DNA from: Solwaraspora sp. WMMD406
GTDB taxonomy: Bacteria; Actinomycetota; Actinomycetes; Mycobacteriales; Micromonosporaceae
NCBI RefSeq assembly: GCF_029626025.1
Contig: NZ_JARUBF010000001.1
Location: 1 to 64,000, forward strand
Length of the DNA stretch: 64,000 nucleotides
Reading direction: 5' to 3'
A program made the translations under genes and the position numbers. The notes under the pieces are model-generated. The model ran no database searches and had not been told where the DNA came from. It saw only the letters and a list, made by a program, of their open reading frames with translations. The stretch's first letter is position 1. The number at the start of each line of letters is the position of its first letter. This document shows positions 32,837 through 41,900 of the stretch, one piece after another.

Positions 32837-34426
32837 CTATGCCGCGATGGTGGCCGTCGACAGGTCGAAGGCGTTGAGCCGGTAGGCGGCCGGATCGAGA
32901 CCGGTGACCTCCCTGCGGTGACCGATCAGGAACAGCGGGTACACCGGCGGGATGTAGGCCGCCTTGGTCGCGAGCATGTCGCTCCACTGCGCGTAGAGCC
33001 TGACCCGCTCCGTGGCGTCGGCGGCGACTTCGGCCCGCTTGGCGATCGCGGTCGACTCTTCGTCGATGAACGAGGTGGAGTTCGAGGCGCTGTCGGCCAT
33101 GAGGGATCCGACGCTCCCGTCGATGCTGCGTCCCTGCCCGGTACCGGCCATCTCGTAGGCGATCTTGAACCCCCACGGGCCGCCCTTCGTGGTCGACGAG
33201 AGCCAGTCGCCCTGCTGCAGGAACTGCAGCTCGGCGTTAAGGCCGATGGCGGCCCAGTCGGCCGCGAGCACGGCACCGACGTCGCGCAGGACGGTGTCGT
33301 CCTGCGCCACCCAGGTGAAGGAGATCTCCTCATCGGCGTACCCGGCTTCGGCCAGCAACGACCGGGCCCGGTCGAGGTCGGGATCCTCCTCGTAGATCCT
33401 CGTGGTGTATTCCCAGCCCTCATGCCCCGGTCCGACCGGGCCCTGGCCGATCTCGGCCCGACCGCCGAACACCACGTCGCGCATCCGCCCGCGGTTGATC
33501 GCGAAGGCGAGTGCCTGCCGTACCCGCTCGTCCCGCAGAACAGGATGGGCGCAGTTGGGCCGCATGGTGATCAGAACCGGTGCCGCGGCCTCGGCCAGGA
33601 CCAGGTTGGAATCGGAGGCGATACGGCTGGCGTCGACGGTCGATACGGCCGGGTAAATGCTGGAGCTGCCCTGCGTCAGGTTGACCATGCGGGCACCCGG
33701 CTCCGGCACGATCCGGAAGATGATCTCCGAGATCGCCGGCGCCCCGTCACGGTATTCGGCGTTGGCCGCCAGCCTGATCTGCACCCCTGGCTGGTGGGAG
33801 TCGAGCCGGTAGGGGCCCGTGCCCATCATCTCGTCGTCACGGTCGAGAAAGTCGCGGTGGATGATCGGGATGAGGGCGAGTTTCAGCGGTAGCAGGCCCC
33901 ACGGGTTCTGGAGCGTGAACCGGACGGTGGTGGCGTCGACGGCCTCGACGTTGGCCAACGGCCGCAAATGGAAAATCCAGACCCGGCCCTGCTGATTGCC
34001 CGCGTTGATGGTGGCGGCCACGTCTTCGGCGGTCAGCTCGTCGCCGTTGTGGAACCGGATGCCCGAGCGGATCTTCACCTCGACGGTCAGATCGTCGATG
34101 ATCGTCGGCTGTCCCTCCGCGAGGCGCGGGATCAGCTCGGTCGAGTTGGGGTCGATGTCGTAGAGCCGTTCCTGAACGTGCCGGTTGACCCATGAGATGT
34201 ACTGGTTGTTGATGGTCAGGCCGTTGAGCGTGGATGGCTCAAGCGCCATGTCCACCGTCGCCATACCCGGCGTCGCGGAATCACCGGTTCCGCCGGAACA
34301 ACCGGCGAGCGCCAGTGCGCCCAGCGTCAACCCGCCGGCGCTTCCCTTGACCAGGCCACGGCGGGTGACCCGGTAATGGCCTGCTTCCCGTATGAGGCTA
34401 AACCCATCCATATTGTCTGCCCTCAC
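32837..34426 (-). CDS. ABC transporter substrate-binding lipoprotein (family 5)
   Basis: The protein has 529 residues (or five fewer from the next Met). A twin-arginine-like TRRGLVKG (21-28) precedes a hydrophobic segment and lipobox LALAGC with lipidated Cys43, so it should be a Tat- or Sec-exported membrane-anchored receptor. The mature part is an SBP_bac_5 periplasmic-type domain: ELIPRLAEGQPTIIDDLTVEVKIRSG...FHNGDELTAEDV, then GTGPYRLD and RVRQALAFAINR. It is the first gene of the unit that includes HyuAB and the Dpp importer. This family binds peptides, nickel chelates or opine-like compounds; the ligand here is unknown. Confidence 0.92.
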   Translation of the reverse strand: MRADNMDGFSLIREAGHYRVTRRGLVKGSAGGLTLGALALAGCSGGTGDSATPGMATVDMALEPSTLNGLTINNQYISWVNRHVQERLYDIDPNSTELIPRLAEGQPTIIDDLTVEVKIRSGIRFHNGDELTAEDVAATINAGNQQGRVWIFHLRPLANVEAVDATTVRFTLQNPWGLLPLKLALIPIIHRDFLDRDDEMMGTGPYRLDSHQPGVQIRLAANAEYRDGAPAISEIIFRIVPEPGARMVNLTQGSSSIYPAVSTVDASRIASDSNLVLAEAAAPVLITMRPNCAHPVLRDERVRQALAFAINRGRMRDVVFGGRAEIGQGPVGPGHEGWEYTTRIYEEDPDLDRARSLLAEAGYADEEISFTWVAQDDTVLRDVGAVLAADWAAIGLNAELQFLQQGDWLSSTTKGGPWGFKIAYEMAGTGQGRSIDGSVGSLMADSASNSTSFIDEESTAIAKRAEVAADATERVRLYAQWSDMLATKAAYIPPVYPLFLIGHRREVTGLDPAAYRLNAFDLSTATIAA

Positions 34427-34883
34427 ATCCTGACTGAAACGCCGCGACCGCGGCTTTCGTCTGGCGTTCCACTGGCTAGAACAGGAGCGCCATGATGTTC
34501 TGGATTCTTGAGGGCATGCCGTCGGGTGTCAAGGTCCAGCCCTTCACGGGCCCAGGCAGGCCAGAACGACCCCAAGGGCACGATCCAGACGTTTCGCCCG
34601 GAGTCGCGAGCGGGCCGAAACAGACCTGAAACCCGATCGCCGACGACCCGGGCATCGCGGTGTGGCGAGGACCACGTCACGGGATGTCCACCTGGCGTCC
34701 CCGCGCCCGACGGGTGGAGGCAAAGCCGCGCCCACCTCGGCGGACACACCGTGACCACGGCCGCACTCCGAGCGCAACGATAGTCCGCGTTCGGCACGAG
34801 ATCTTGGCCCCGGCCGCTCACCTTCGGTACCTTGCAGAACATCACCTCGGTATCGTTCTACCCAGCGGAACAATGGAGTCAGC
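34427..34883. promoter_or_regulatory. divergent control region between importer/Hyu unit and cyclase unit
   Basis: This 457-bp region has no convincing gene. Near the plus-strand start, AGAAC (34836-34840) and GTTCT (34855-34859) form an inverted repeat, and GGAAC follows at 34867-34871. Similar GTTCC/GGAAC elements occur in the other divergent region at 43,970-44,026, so both may bind the cluster's IclR protein. The cyclase start GTG is preceded by GGAG. Confidence 0.45.
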
Positions 34884-35774
34884 GTGAACAACAGCTCCGT
34901 GTCCGGCGTGGTCACGCCGGACACTGCCGTCAGTGCGTCATCGACCTCGCCCGGCCCGCCGGCCGACGCGTTACTCGCCGCGCTCGGCCGGGGCGTCCGC
35001 GTGTTCGACCTCGGCCATCCGCTGTTTCCCGGCATGCCTCAGTCGCCCAACCATCCGGCGTTTCAACACCACGTACCGCGACGACACGGTGACGCTGTAC
35101 GCGCTGACGGCGGTTCGGCCGCCAACGATCTCATCCTCACCGGCACCCACGTCGGCACCCACATCGACGCCTTGTCCCACGTCTCGCAGGACGGGCGTCT
35201 GTTCGACGACATCCCAGTGGCCGACGCCATGCGTGGCGGTCGCTTCGCCGTACACGGGGCCGAGCAGATCGATCCGATGTTCCGCCGTGGGATCCTGCTC
35301 GACGTTCCCCGCACCCTCGGCCTGTCCCGGTGCGAGCCGGGCTACGAGATCACTCCTGCCGACCTTGACGCAGTGGTCCGGCTTCAGGGGACACCACCGG
35401 AACCCGGCGACGTCGTCCTGATCCGTACCGGGTGGTCACAGCTGTTCGGCGAGCCGGCCGCGTTCGTCGGGGCAGCGGACGGGGTTCCCGGAATCAGCGC
35501 AGCCGGTGCCCGCTGGCTCGTCGAGCACGGTGTCCACGCGGCCGGCGCGGACACCATCGCGTTCGAGTGCCTCGCGCCCGGGGCCGGGCACAGCCTCCTA
35601 CCCGCCCACCGGATCCTGCTCGTCGAACACGGCATATACCTGATCGAGGCGATGGCGCTGGAGGGACTCGCCGGCAGCGAGACCTACCAGTTCACGTTCG
35701 TGCTGGCGCCACTGGCCATCACCGGAGCGACCGGCTCTCCGGTACGCCCCCTGGCGGTGCGCTGCGGTGACTGA
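34884..35774 (+). CDS. cyclase-family metal-dependent hydrolase
   Basis: The protein has 296 residues. The metal-binding signature THVGTHIDALSH (about 90-101) identifies the PF04199 cyclase/kynurenine-formamidase fold. FDLGHPLFPGMP (about 40-51) and the late IAFECLAPG segment also fit. Family members hydrolyse N-formylkynurenine, isatin or other cyclic or linear amides, so a ring-opening or amide-cleaving step fits the neighbours. No signal peptide; cytoplasmic. It overlaps the next gene by 8 bp. Confidence 0.88.
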   Translation: MNNSSVSGVVTPDTAVSASSTSPGPPADALLAALGRGVRVFDLGHPLFPGMPQSPNHPAFQHHVPRRHGDAVRADGGSAANDLILTGTHVGTHIDALSHVSQDGRLFDDIPVADAMRGGRFAVHGAEQIDPMFRRGILLDVPRTLGLSRCEPGYEITPADLDAVVRLQGTPPEPGDVVLIRTGWSQLFGEPAAFVGAADGVPGISAAGARWLVEHGVHAAGADTIAFECLAPGAGHSLLPAHRILLVEHGIYLIEAMALEGLAGSETYQFTFVLAPLAITGATGSPVRPLAVRCGD

Positions 35775-37188
35775 ACCGATCGCGCACACCGTAGCCGCGT
35801 TCGCCCACAACCTGGGCCTCGCCGATCTGCCGGCCGATGTCGTCGAGAACCTGCGCGCCCGAATTCTCGACACGCTCGGGGTCAGCGTCGCCGCGCTCGA
35901 CCTTGACACCAGCCGCGCCGCGCTGACATACATCTCTGCCAATGGCTCGCCCCAGGCACACGCGATCGGGCTGCCCGGTCCGGTGTCGGCCGTCGACGCC
36001 GCGTTCGCCAACGGCGTGCTGGCGCACTCGCTCGACTACGACGACACCCACCTTCCATCGGTACTGCACCCCAGTGCCACCCTCGTACCGACCGTCCTGG
36101 CCGCCGCGGAGCGCTTCGGGGCCGACGACGCGAAGGCCATGGCCGCGTTCGCTGCCGGCATCGAGACCTGCATCCGGCTGGGCATGGCCGGATACGATCC
36201 GGCCAGCGGCGACTCGGTGTATTTCCGACACGGACAGCACGCCACGTCCATCTGCGGGACTGTCGGCGGAGCAGTCGCCGCGGCGGTGCTGGCCGACCTC
36301 GATCCGGGGGGGATCGCCGCAGCGGTCGGTCTGGCCGCCTCGATGGCCTCGGGCGTCATCGAGGCCAACCGCGCCGGCGGTACGGTGAAGCGCATCCACT
36401 GCGGTTGGGCCGCCCAGTCGGCCGTGCGGGCCGCCGAGCTGAGCCTGGCCGGTTTCACCGGCCCGCCGACAGTCATCGAGGGTCGATTCGGTTTGCTCCA
36501 GGCGTTCCTCCGCGACGACTCGCGCCCGGAGGCGGTGATTGACGGGCTGGGCCGCGAATGGCTCACCCGTGATCTGTTCGTCAAGCCCTACCCGGCCAAC
36601 CACTTCCTCCACGCGGTGATCGACGCTGCCGACGCGTTGCGCCGGGCCGGGTTGCGTCCCGCCGACGCCGCCGAGATCACCGTGCTGGCTCCGGGGCCGG
36701 TCATCCGGACGATCGGCGAACCGATCGAGGTCAAACGGACGCCGAAGACCGGATACCAGGCCCAGTTCAGCGGGCCCTACGCGGTCACGGTCGGCCTGCT
36801 AGGCGGGGGTGGACTGGGGGCCGCCCGCGCCGACTTCACCGACGCCCGGGCCCAGGACCCGCTCCGGCGGGACATCATGGCCAAGGTGACGGTCGTCGAG
36901 GACCCGGAGTGCACCCGCGTCTTCCCGCACCAGTTCCCGGCGGCGGTACGGGTCCGTACGGTGGACGGCCGAGAGCTCGTCGAGCGGGTGATGTACACCC
37001 GGGGTGGTCCCCAACGCCGGCTGAGCCCTGACGAGCTGCACCGCAAGTTTCGCGACAACGTGGTCGGCCGGCTCGACCCAGAGGCCCGGGACCGGGTCAT
37101 CGCCGTTGTCGCCCGACTGGGCGAAGACGATTCGACGATCCCGGGCCTCATGCGTGACGTCGGCCGCGCCGACGTCACCCCCCGTTGA
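35767..37188 (+). CDS. MmgE/PrpD-family dehydratase/isomerase
   Basis: The protein has 473 residues from GTG 35767. The helical N-terminal domain carries the conserved NGVLAHSLDYDDTH (about 79-92) and HPSATLVPTVLAAAE. KRIHCGWAAQSAVRAAELS and the C-terminal lid starting at FVKPYPANHFLHAVIDAA follow the 2-methylcitrate dehydratase/iminodisuccinate epimerase fold. The family also includes cis-aconitate decarboxylase. It is clearly distinct from the second prpD at 56341. It probably dehydrates or epimerises a hydroxy/amino dicarboxylate released by the hydrolases. Confidence 0.88.
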   Translation: MTEPIAHTVAAFAHNLGLADLPADVVENLRARILDTLGVSVAALDLDTSRAALTYISANGSPQAHAIGLPGPVSAVDAAFANGVLAHSLDYDDTHLPSVLHPSATLVPTVLAAAERFGADDAKAMAAFAAGIETCIRLGMAGYDPASGDSVYFRHGQHATSICGTVGGAVAAAVLADLDPGGIAAAVGLAASMASGVIEANRAGGTVKRIHCGWAAQSAVRAAELSLAGFTGPPTVIEGRFGLLQAFLRDDSRPEAVIDGLGREWLTRDLFVKPYPANHFLHAVIDAADALRRAGLRPADAAEITVLAPGPVIRTIGEPIEVKRTPKTGYQAQFSGPYAVTVGLLGGGGLGAARADFTDARAQDPLRRDIMAKVTVVEDPECTRVFPHQFPAAVRVRTVDGRELVERVMYTRGGPQRRLSPDELHRKFRDNVVGRLDPEARDRVIAVVARLGEDDSTIPGLMRDVGRADVTPR

Positions 37189-37606
37189 CCACGATCGTCA
37201 CCACGATGTTGCCGCGGGTCGCCCGGGAATAGGGGCACAGCGCGTGCGCCTGCCGGACCAGCCGCTGCGCCACGTCCGGCGGCGCTCCCGGCAGGCGCAC
37301 GTCCAGCGTCACAGCCAGGCCGTAGCCGCCGTCAGGATGCTTGCCGATGGTCACGTCCGCCGTGACCGACGATTCGGCGACGCCGATCCGCGCGGCCCTG
37401 GCCACGACCGTCAGGGCGGAGTGGAAGCAGGCCGAGTATCCGGCCGCGAACAGCTGCTCGGGGTTGGTGCCGTCGCCGTCGACCCCCGAGCCGCCGAGCC
37501 CCGGAGGGCGGACGAGCGCGATATCGAGCACGCCGTCGGCCGAGCGCACCCGCCCGCCCCGGCCCCCGGTCGCGGTCACCCGTGCGGTGTAAACGGGATC
37601 GATCAT
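37175..37606 (-). CDS. OsmC/Ohr-family peroxide reductase
   Basis: ATG 37606 follows GAGGGG and was preferred to the start 11 codons upstream; this gives 143 residues. The reactive cysteines are in GYSACFHSAL (about residue 60) and ALCPYSRATRGN (about 125), as in Ohr, which reduces organic hydroperoxides with lipoyl or thiol partners. It ends the six-gene minus unit and overlaps the MmgE gene tail by 14 bp in convergent orientation. It may protect against peroxides made by the flavoprotein at the head of the unit. Confidence 0.88.
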   Translation of the reverse strand: MIDPVYTARVTATGGRGGRVRSADGVLDIALVRPPGLGGSGVDGDGTNPEQLFAAGYSACFHSALTVVARAARIGVAESSVTADVTIGKHPDGGYGLAVTLDVRLPGAPPDVAQRLVRQAHALCPYSRATRGNIVVTIVVNGG

Positions 37607-37610
37607 GGCC

Positions 37611-39104
37611 CTACCCCTCGCTGCCTGTTCCCTCGCCACCGGATCGGGAGATGTAGCGGCCGGTGGCTGGTCCGGTGGTCACGGCACCTGCTGACACGAC
37701 CGGCACGCCACGGACGAACGTGTCGGTCACCCGGGCGGTCATCTCGACCCCCTCGAACGGCGAGTACTCCTGGGTCGACGGTGAGTCGGCCGCCCGTACC
37801 GTCCAGGTGTCATTCGGGTCGACGAGACACAGGTCGGCGTCGAGGCCGACCGCGATGTCGCCCTTGGTGAGCAGGCCGAACCGGCGGGCCGGCGCGCCCG
37901 CGGTCAGGTCGGCGATGCGCCCGGGGCTCAGCCCCCGCTTACCGCCCTCGGTCAGCAGCCCGGTCAGCAGGTACTCCGCGCCGCCGAACCCGGACCGGGC
38001 GGCGAAGACGTCACCCGGGTCGGCACCGAACTTGTACTCGCTGCGGCAGCACGCGTAATCGCTGACCACCCAGTCGACCTCTCCGGCGACGACGTGCTCC
38101 CACAACGCCTCGACATCGGCCCTGGGCCGCACCGGCGGGTTCACCTTCCCGCCGTTGTCCCGGGCCGACTCCACATCGGTCAGGAGATGTCCGATCGTGA
38201 CCTCGCGGCGAAAGTCGATGTGCGGGAACGTCCGGGCCATCCGCAGGGCGGCGGTGACCGCCTTGCCGGACGACAGGTGCAGGAGGTTGACCGTGGCCAG
38301 GCTGGTCTCATCGGCGAGGAACGCCGCGATCGTCACCGCGAGACCCTCCGAATGCGGCGGGCGGGAGGCATGGTAGGCGGCCAGACCGGTCAACTGTGGG
38401 TCCTGCTCGACGAGTTTGGTGTAGGCCCGCATGATTTCCGGTGTCTCGCAGTGCAGCGACAGCGAGATGCTGTCGGCCCGGTCCGGTCGTTGCTCGCGAG
38501 CTGCCTGAACGGCCCGCATCACGAACTCGAAATGCGCGTAGTCGTAGGACTGGTCCGGCGGGATCATCAGGAAACCGCTCTGGTCGGTCGACCGGCCGTG
38601 CAGCCCGTGACTGCCGTAGAACATGAAGATCTTGAACGACGTGACCCCGTGCCGGTCGATCAGCATCGGGATCTCGTCGATGTGCTCGGCCGTCATCGGC
38701 GCCAGGTGGAAGCCGAAGTCGATCACAGACCGGCCGTTGGTACGTTCGAGCACCTCGGGGAAGAAGTCCGCGTACGGGCCGCCGCGGTTGAGGTAGTACT
38801 GGCCGGTCCGGATGTAGTTGAGCGCGGTCGTCACTCCGCCGAGCGCGCTGGCCCGGCTCTCACTCGCCGCGTCCTCTGCCAGCGGGTTGTAGATCCCCCA
38901 GTGCTGGTGCGCGTCAACGACGCCGGGAAACGCGAGCCGCCCACCGCCGTCCAGCAGGGCCGCCGCACGGGCCGGGTCGATGCCGGGCGCGATCTCCGCG
39001 AACCGTCCGGCGCGTACGCCGATGTCGGCACGGGTCGGCGTGTCGACCCCGGCCCGCACCACGTCGACGTCTCGAATCAGCAGGTCCAGGTCGGGTGTGG
39101 TCAC
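37611..39104 (-). CDS. dihydropyrimidinase/dihydroorotase-type amidohydrolase
   Basis: The protein has 497 residues of the amidohydrolase superfamily. Metal ligands: His-x-His in DAHQHWG (about 64-70), the probable carbamylated lysine in TSFKIFMFYG (about 156), and His residues in SLHCETP (about 218) and LLHLSSG (about 268). The usual late aspartate is in VVSDYACC (about 340). All superfamily ligands are visible, so hydrolysis of a cyclic amide (hydantoin, dihydropyrimidine, allantoin) is likely. TTG/ATGA overlap with the M20 gene upstream implies coupled synthesis, a classic hydantoinase-carbamoylase arrangement. Confidence 0.88.
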   Translation of the reverse strand: MTTPDLDLLIRDVDVVRAGVDTPTRADIGVRAGRFAEIAPGIDPARAAALLDGGGRLAFPGVVDAHQHWGIYNPLAEDAASESRASALGGVTTALNYIRTGQYYLNRGGPYADFFPEVLERTNGRSVIDFGFHLAPMTAEHIDEIPMLIDRHGVTSFKIFMFYGSHGLHGRSTDQSGFLMIPPDQSYDYAHFEFVMRAVQAAREQRPDRADSISLSLHCETPEIMRAYTKLVEQDPQLTGLAAYHASRPPHSEGLAVTIAAFLADETSLATVNLLHLSSGKAVTAALRMARTFPHIDFRREVTIGHLLTDVESARDNGGKVNPPVRPRADVEALWEHVVAGEVDWVVSDYACCRSEYKFGADPGDVFAARSGFGGAEYLLTGLLTEGGKRGLSPGRIADLTAGAPARRFGLLTKGDIAVGLDADLCLVDPNDTWTVRAADSPSTQEYSPFEGVEMTARVTDTFVRGVPVVSAGAVTTGPATGRYISRSGGEGTGSEG

Positions 39105-40513
39105 CGCAGAGCTCCTTCGTCGTCGGTCGGTCGTCGCGCCCCGCCGTCCGCCATGGCTGCCATGATCTCCACGACATGACGGATGCCCGACCGGTAGTCG
39201 TCGATCCGTACGTTCTCGTCCGGCCCGTCGAACCCCGAGTCAGCGCGGGAGACACCGATGCCGACGATCGGCCGGTCGCCGAGCGCGGCCTGATTGCCGA
39301 CCCAGGTGGTGTAGGGCTCGATGACCGGTTCGTGGCCGTACGCACGGCGCGCCGCGTCGGCGACGAGCGCCACGAACGGGTCCCGGTGGTCGGTGGCGTT
39401 GGGCGCGTTGCTCGCCACCACCTCCACCCGCACATCGGCGAACCCCTGCTCCCGCAGGTGCTCCTCGACCGACCGCAGAATCCGCTCCGGCCGCTGACCG
39501 GCCACCAGCCGGATCTCGACCTTCGCGGTCGCCTGCGACGGCAGGCCGAGCGTCACGTCGGGACGGTTGTCGCCGGTCTCGACGCCGGCGATGGTCAGCG
39601 TCGGCACGGTGCGCACGACCGATGTCGCCTCGCGGTCGTCGACACCACCGACGAACCCGGTCACGCCCGACCTGCGACGCAGGAACTCACCGTCGAACTC
39701 GATCTGGTCGAGCAGCTGCCGCTCCTGCGCTGTCACCGGGCGCACGTCGGTGTAGAAGCCTGGGACCCGGACCCGGCCGTCCGGATGGTGCAGGCTGGCC
39801 AGGGCCGCGACGAGTCGATGTGACGCCGACGGCAGCAGAGCCGCGTTCTGGCTGGTCAGGTCCCGATTCAAGGTGCGTACCGACAGGGTCAGGTAGAGCA
39901 GGCCCTTCTCACCGAGCTTGAGCAGTGGCCGTCCGAGGGCGTCCGACCACGAGTTCTCCCACAGGGTGCCGTCGCTGGCGAGCCGGTCGGCGTGCCGGCG
40001 AACGAACGACGGCAGACCGGGACTGTCCAGCCGGCGCTTGCCCTCGATCAGGAAGATGCTCGTCACCGGCGGGGTCAGCCCGGCGAGACGCCACGCCGCC
40101 ACCGCGTGGATCCTCGACATCAGCGCGCCCTTGTCGTCGGCCACGCCACGGGCGAACAGCCGACCCTGGCGGATCTCAGCCGCGTACGGAGGACTGGTCC
40201 ACGCACTCTCGTCACCGGTCGGTTCGATCTCCACGTCGTAGTGGAGAAAGTGCAGCAGCCGCCGCGGGCCACCATCGATCTCGCCGAGGACGTAGGGGTA
40301 GGAATTTTCCCACTCGACGATGTCGGCGGTGCCGCCCCACTGTCGCAACTCTTCGGCGACGAACTGGGCCGCCGCTGCCATACCGGCGGGCTCCTGGCGC
40401 CGGCTGCGGAGCCGGCACAGGTCCCGCAGCCGGTCAACGAACTCGTCGAGGTGGCGGTCGACCGCGTCGAGCGCCGCGCTCGGATCGACCGCGGGCTCGG
40501 TCGGTGCCGTCAT
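39101..40513 (-). CDS. M20-family metallohydrolase with altered active site
   Basis: The protein has 470 residues from ATG 40513 (ATGA overlap with the gene before it). The fold is clear: FLHYDVEIEP (His91, Asp93), ARGVADDKGALM (Asp126), a lid domain and a C-terminal catalytic part. However, the usual EGEEE stretch reads EGKRRLDSPG, so the Glu-Glu pair that normally supplies the general base and a metal ligand appears to be Arg160-Arg161. The late His ligand also seems to be Asp in SGFDGPDENVR. It may use different chemistry, act on an unusual substrate, or be inactive. N-carbamoyl-amino-acid hydrolases of this family commonly partner hydantoinases. Confidence 0.85.
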   Translation of the reverse strand: MTAPTEPAVDPSAALDAVDRHLDEFVDRLRDLCRLRSRRQEPAGMAAAAQFVAEELRQWGGTADIVEWENSYPYVLGEIDGGPRRLLHFLHYDVEIEPTGDESAWTSPPYAAEIRQGRLFARGVADDKGALMSRIHAVAAWRLAGLTPPVTSIFLIEGKRRLDSPGLPSFVRRHADRLASDGTLWENSWSDALGRPLLKLGEKGLLYLTLSVRTLNRDLTSQNAALLPSASHRLVAALASLHHPDGRVRVPGFYTDVRPVTAQERQLLDQIEFDGEFLRRRSGVTGFVGGVDDREATSVVRTVPTLTIAGVETGDNRPDVTLGLPSQATAKVEIRLVAGQRPERILRSVEEHLREQGFADVRVEVVASNAPNATDHRDPFVALVADAARRAYGHEPVIEPYTTWVGNQAALGDRPIVGIGVSRADSGFDGPDENVRIDDYRSGIRHVVEIMAAMADGGARRPTDDEGALR

Positions 40514-40821
40514 GTCGTCTTGCCCTGCAGCCGTTGCTCCCATTCGGTGCGCAGCGGGTGCTCGGCCGGACCTGCCTCGGCGATGATCCGCATGAGCCGG
40601 CCGAGATAGCCGTCGCGGCGCAGGTCGAGTTCCGCCCGCTCACGCTCGTCAGGCTCGTACGTGTCGACGGCGTCGACCGCGAGATGTCCCTGCCGGGCGA
40701 GCGCCGCCTCCAGCACCCGCAGCCGGTGATCGGTCACGTGCAACTCGGTCGCCAGCTGCAGCACGAGGTCGAGCAGCTTTCCGACCTGCGGGTCGGTGAA
40801 GTAGGCGTATTCGGCCGTCAT
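40510..40821 (-). CDS. small unknown protein in the catabolic cluster
   Basis: The protein has 103 residues; ATG 40821 overlaps the methyltransferase stop. It is all-helical and charged (VGKLLDLVLQLATELHVTDHRLRVLEAALARQG, EPDERERAELDLRRDGYLGRLMRII), consistent with a coiled-coil or helical bundle. No motif recognised. Its tight coupling on both sides (ATGA overlaps) suggests a structural or accessory subunit of a neighbouring enzyme. Confidence 0.7.
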   Translation of the reverse strand: MTAEYAYFTDPQVGKLLDLVLQLATELHVTDHRLRVLEAALARQGHLAVDAVDTYEPDERERAELDLRRDGYLGRLMRIIAEAGPAEHPLRTEWEQRLQGKTT

Positions 40822-41900
40822 GGTGTCACCTCCTGCGTCTCGATCGGCTTCGCCGCCGTGAGCACGGCCCACGGGAAGTGCCACTCCCGGCGATCACCCC
40901 ATCCCTGCGGAGCGATCCCGGCGGCGCGCTCGTCGAAGGGCACCCAGGCCACGTCGACCAGACCGTTCTGGCGGCAGATCCGCACCGCGTCGGTGCGGAA
41001 CAGGTCGTGGAAGTAGGGCTCGTTGTTGCGTTCGGCGTGCTCGACCACTGTCGCGTCGCGCAACGCGTCGCCGGTCAGGGCGAACTCCAGGAAGCCGAGG
41101 CGGCCGCCGGGCTTGAGCAGCTGTGCCGCCTCGGCGAGAGTCTGTTCGATCACGTCGGCCGGCATCTCGTGCAGTACCATGGTGCCGGTCACCACGTCAC
41201 AGGAACCCGGCTCGATTCCGGTGTCGACCGCGTCGCGCTGCCGGTAGTGGATCGCCAGGCCCTCGTCCTCCGCCTCACGGTGGGCCAGCCGCAGGCCGGG
41301 GGCCGACAGGTCGAGCCCGATCACCTCGGCGTTAGGGTAGCGCCGGGCCAACGGCCGGGTGCTCTTGCCGAACCCGCAGCCGACGTCGACGATACGGCTC
41401 GCGTGCGGTTGGTCCGGCAGCGCGGTCTCCACGAACAGCCGATGGAACTTGTAGCCGTCGTTGTCACGCAACATGACGATGCGCGCGCCCAGCTCGTAGA
41501 CGTAGGCGGACAGGTCATGGGAGGAGTAGCCGCCTGGCTGGACGTGGATGTCGTATGCGGTGTACCAGTCGGGTAGGACGAAATCGGCGCCGATCTCCAG
41601 CGATCCCCGCTGCCCGCTGGACTCCCCCGCCTGAGCGACCAGCTCGTCGGCCCGGCGCAGCACCGTGTCCCCGGCGGTACGCCACAGCATCTTCTGCTGG
41701 GTCCGCTCCAGATGGCTGAACCACGGGTAAAGGGGGAGCTCGTGCAGGCGGCGGGTGGCCTCGGGCAACGACCCGGCCGGATCGCCGAACTCCTCCACGA
41801 GTGCCGGATACACAGTGCCGGCCCACTGTTTGCGCAGTTGCAGGACGAAATCGACGGAGGCACGCTCGTCGAGCGTGAGCCCCTTCTCAATATCGATCAT
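40818..41900 (-). CDS. class I SAM-dependent methyltransferase
   Basis: The protein has 360 residues; ATG 41900 follows GAGGAGG and overlaps the upstream stop (TGATG), so the longer upstream frame is not used. A helical N-terminal domain (1-150) precedes a Rossmann core with motif I IVDVGCGFGKSTRPLA (about 178-193), acidic loop VIGLDLS and MVLHEMP after motif II. The N-terminal part (LHELPLYPWFSHLERTQQKMLWR) is unlike simple methyltransferases and may bind the substrate. In this cluster it could methylate or demethylate-couple an N- or O-methyl compound; the substrate is unknown. Confidence 0.83.
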   Translation of the reverse strand: MIDIEKGLTLDERASVDFVLQLRKQWAGTVYPALVEEFGDPAGSLPEATRRLHELPLYPWFSHLERTQQKMLWRTAGDTVLRRADELVAQAGESSGQRGSLEIGADFVLPDWYTAYDIHVQPGGYSSHDLSAYVYELGARIVMLRDNDGYKFHRLFVETALPDQPHASRIVDVGCGFGKSTRPLARRYPNAEVIGLDLSAPGLRLAHREAEDEGLAIHYRQRDAVDTGIEPGSCDVVTGTMVLHEMPADVIEQTLAEAAQLLKPGGRLGFLEFALTGDALRDATVVEHAERNNEPYFHDLFRTDAVRICRQNGLVDVAWVPFDERAAGIAPQGWGDRREWHFPWAVLTAAKPIETQEVTP

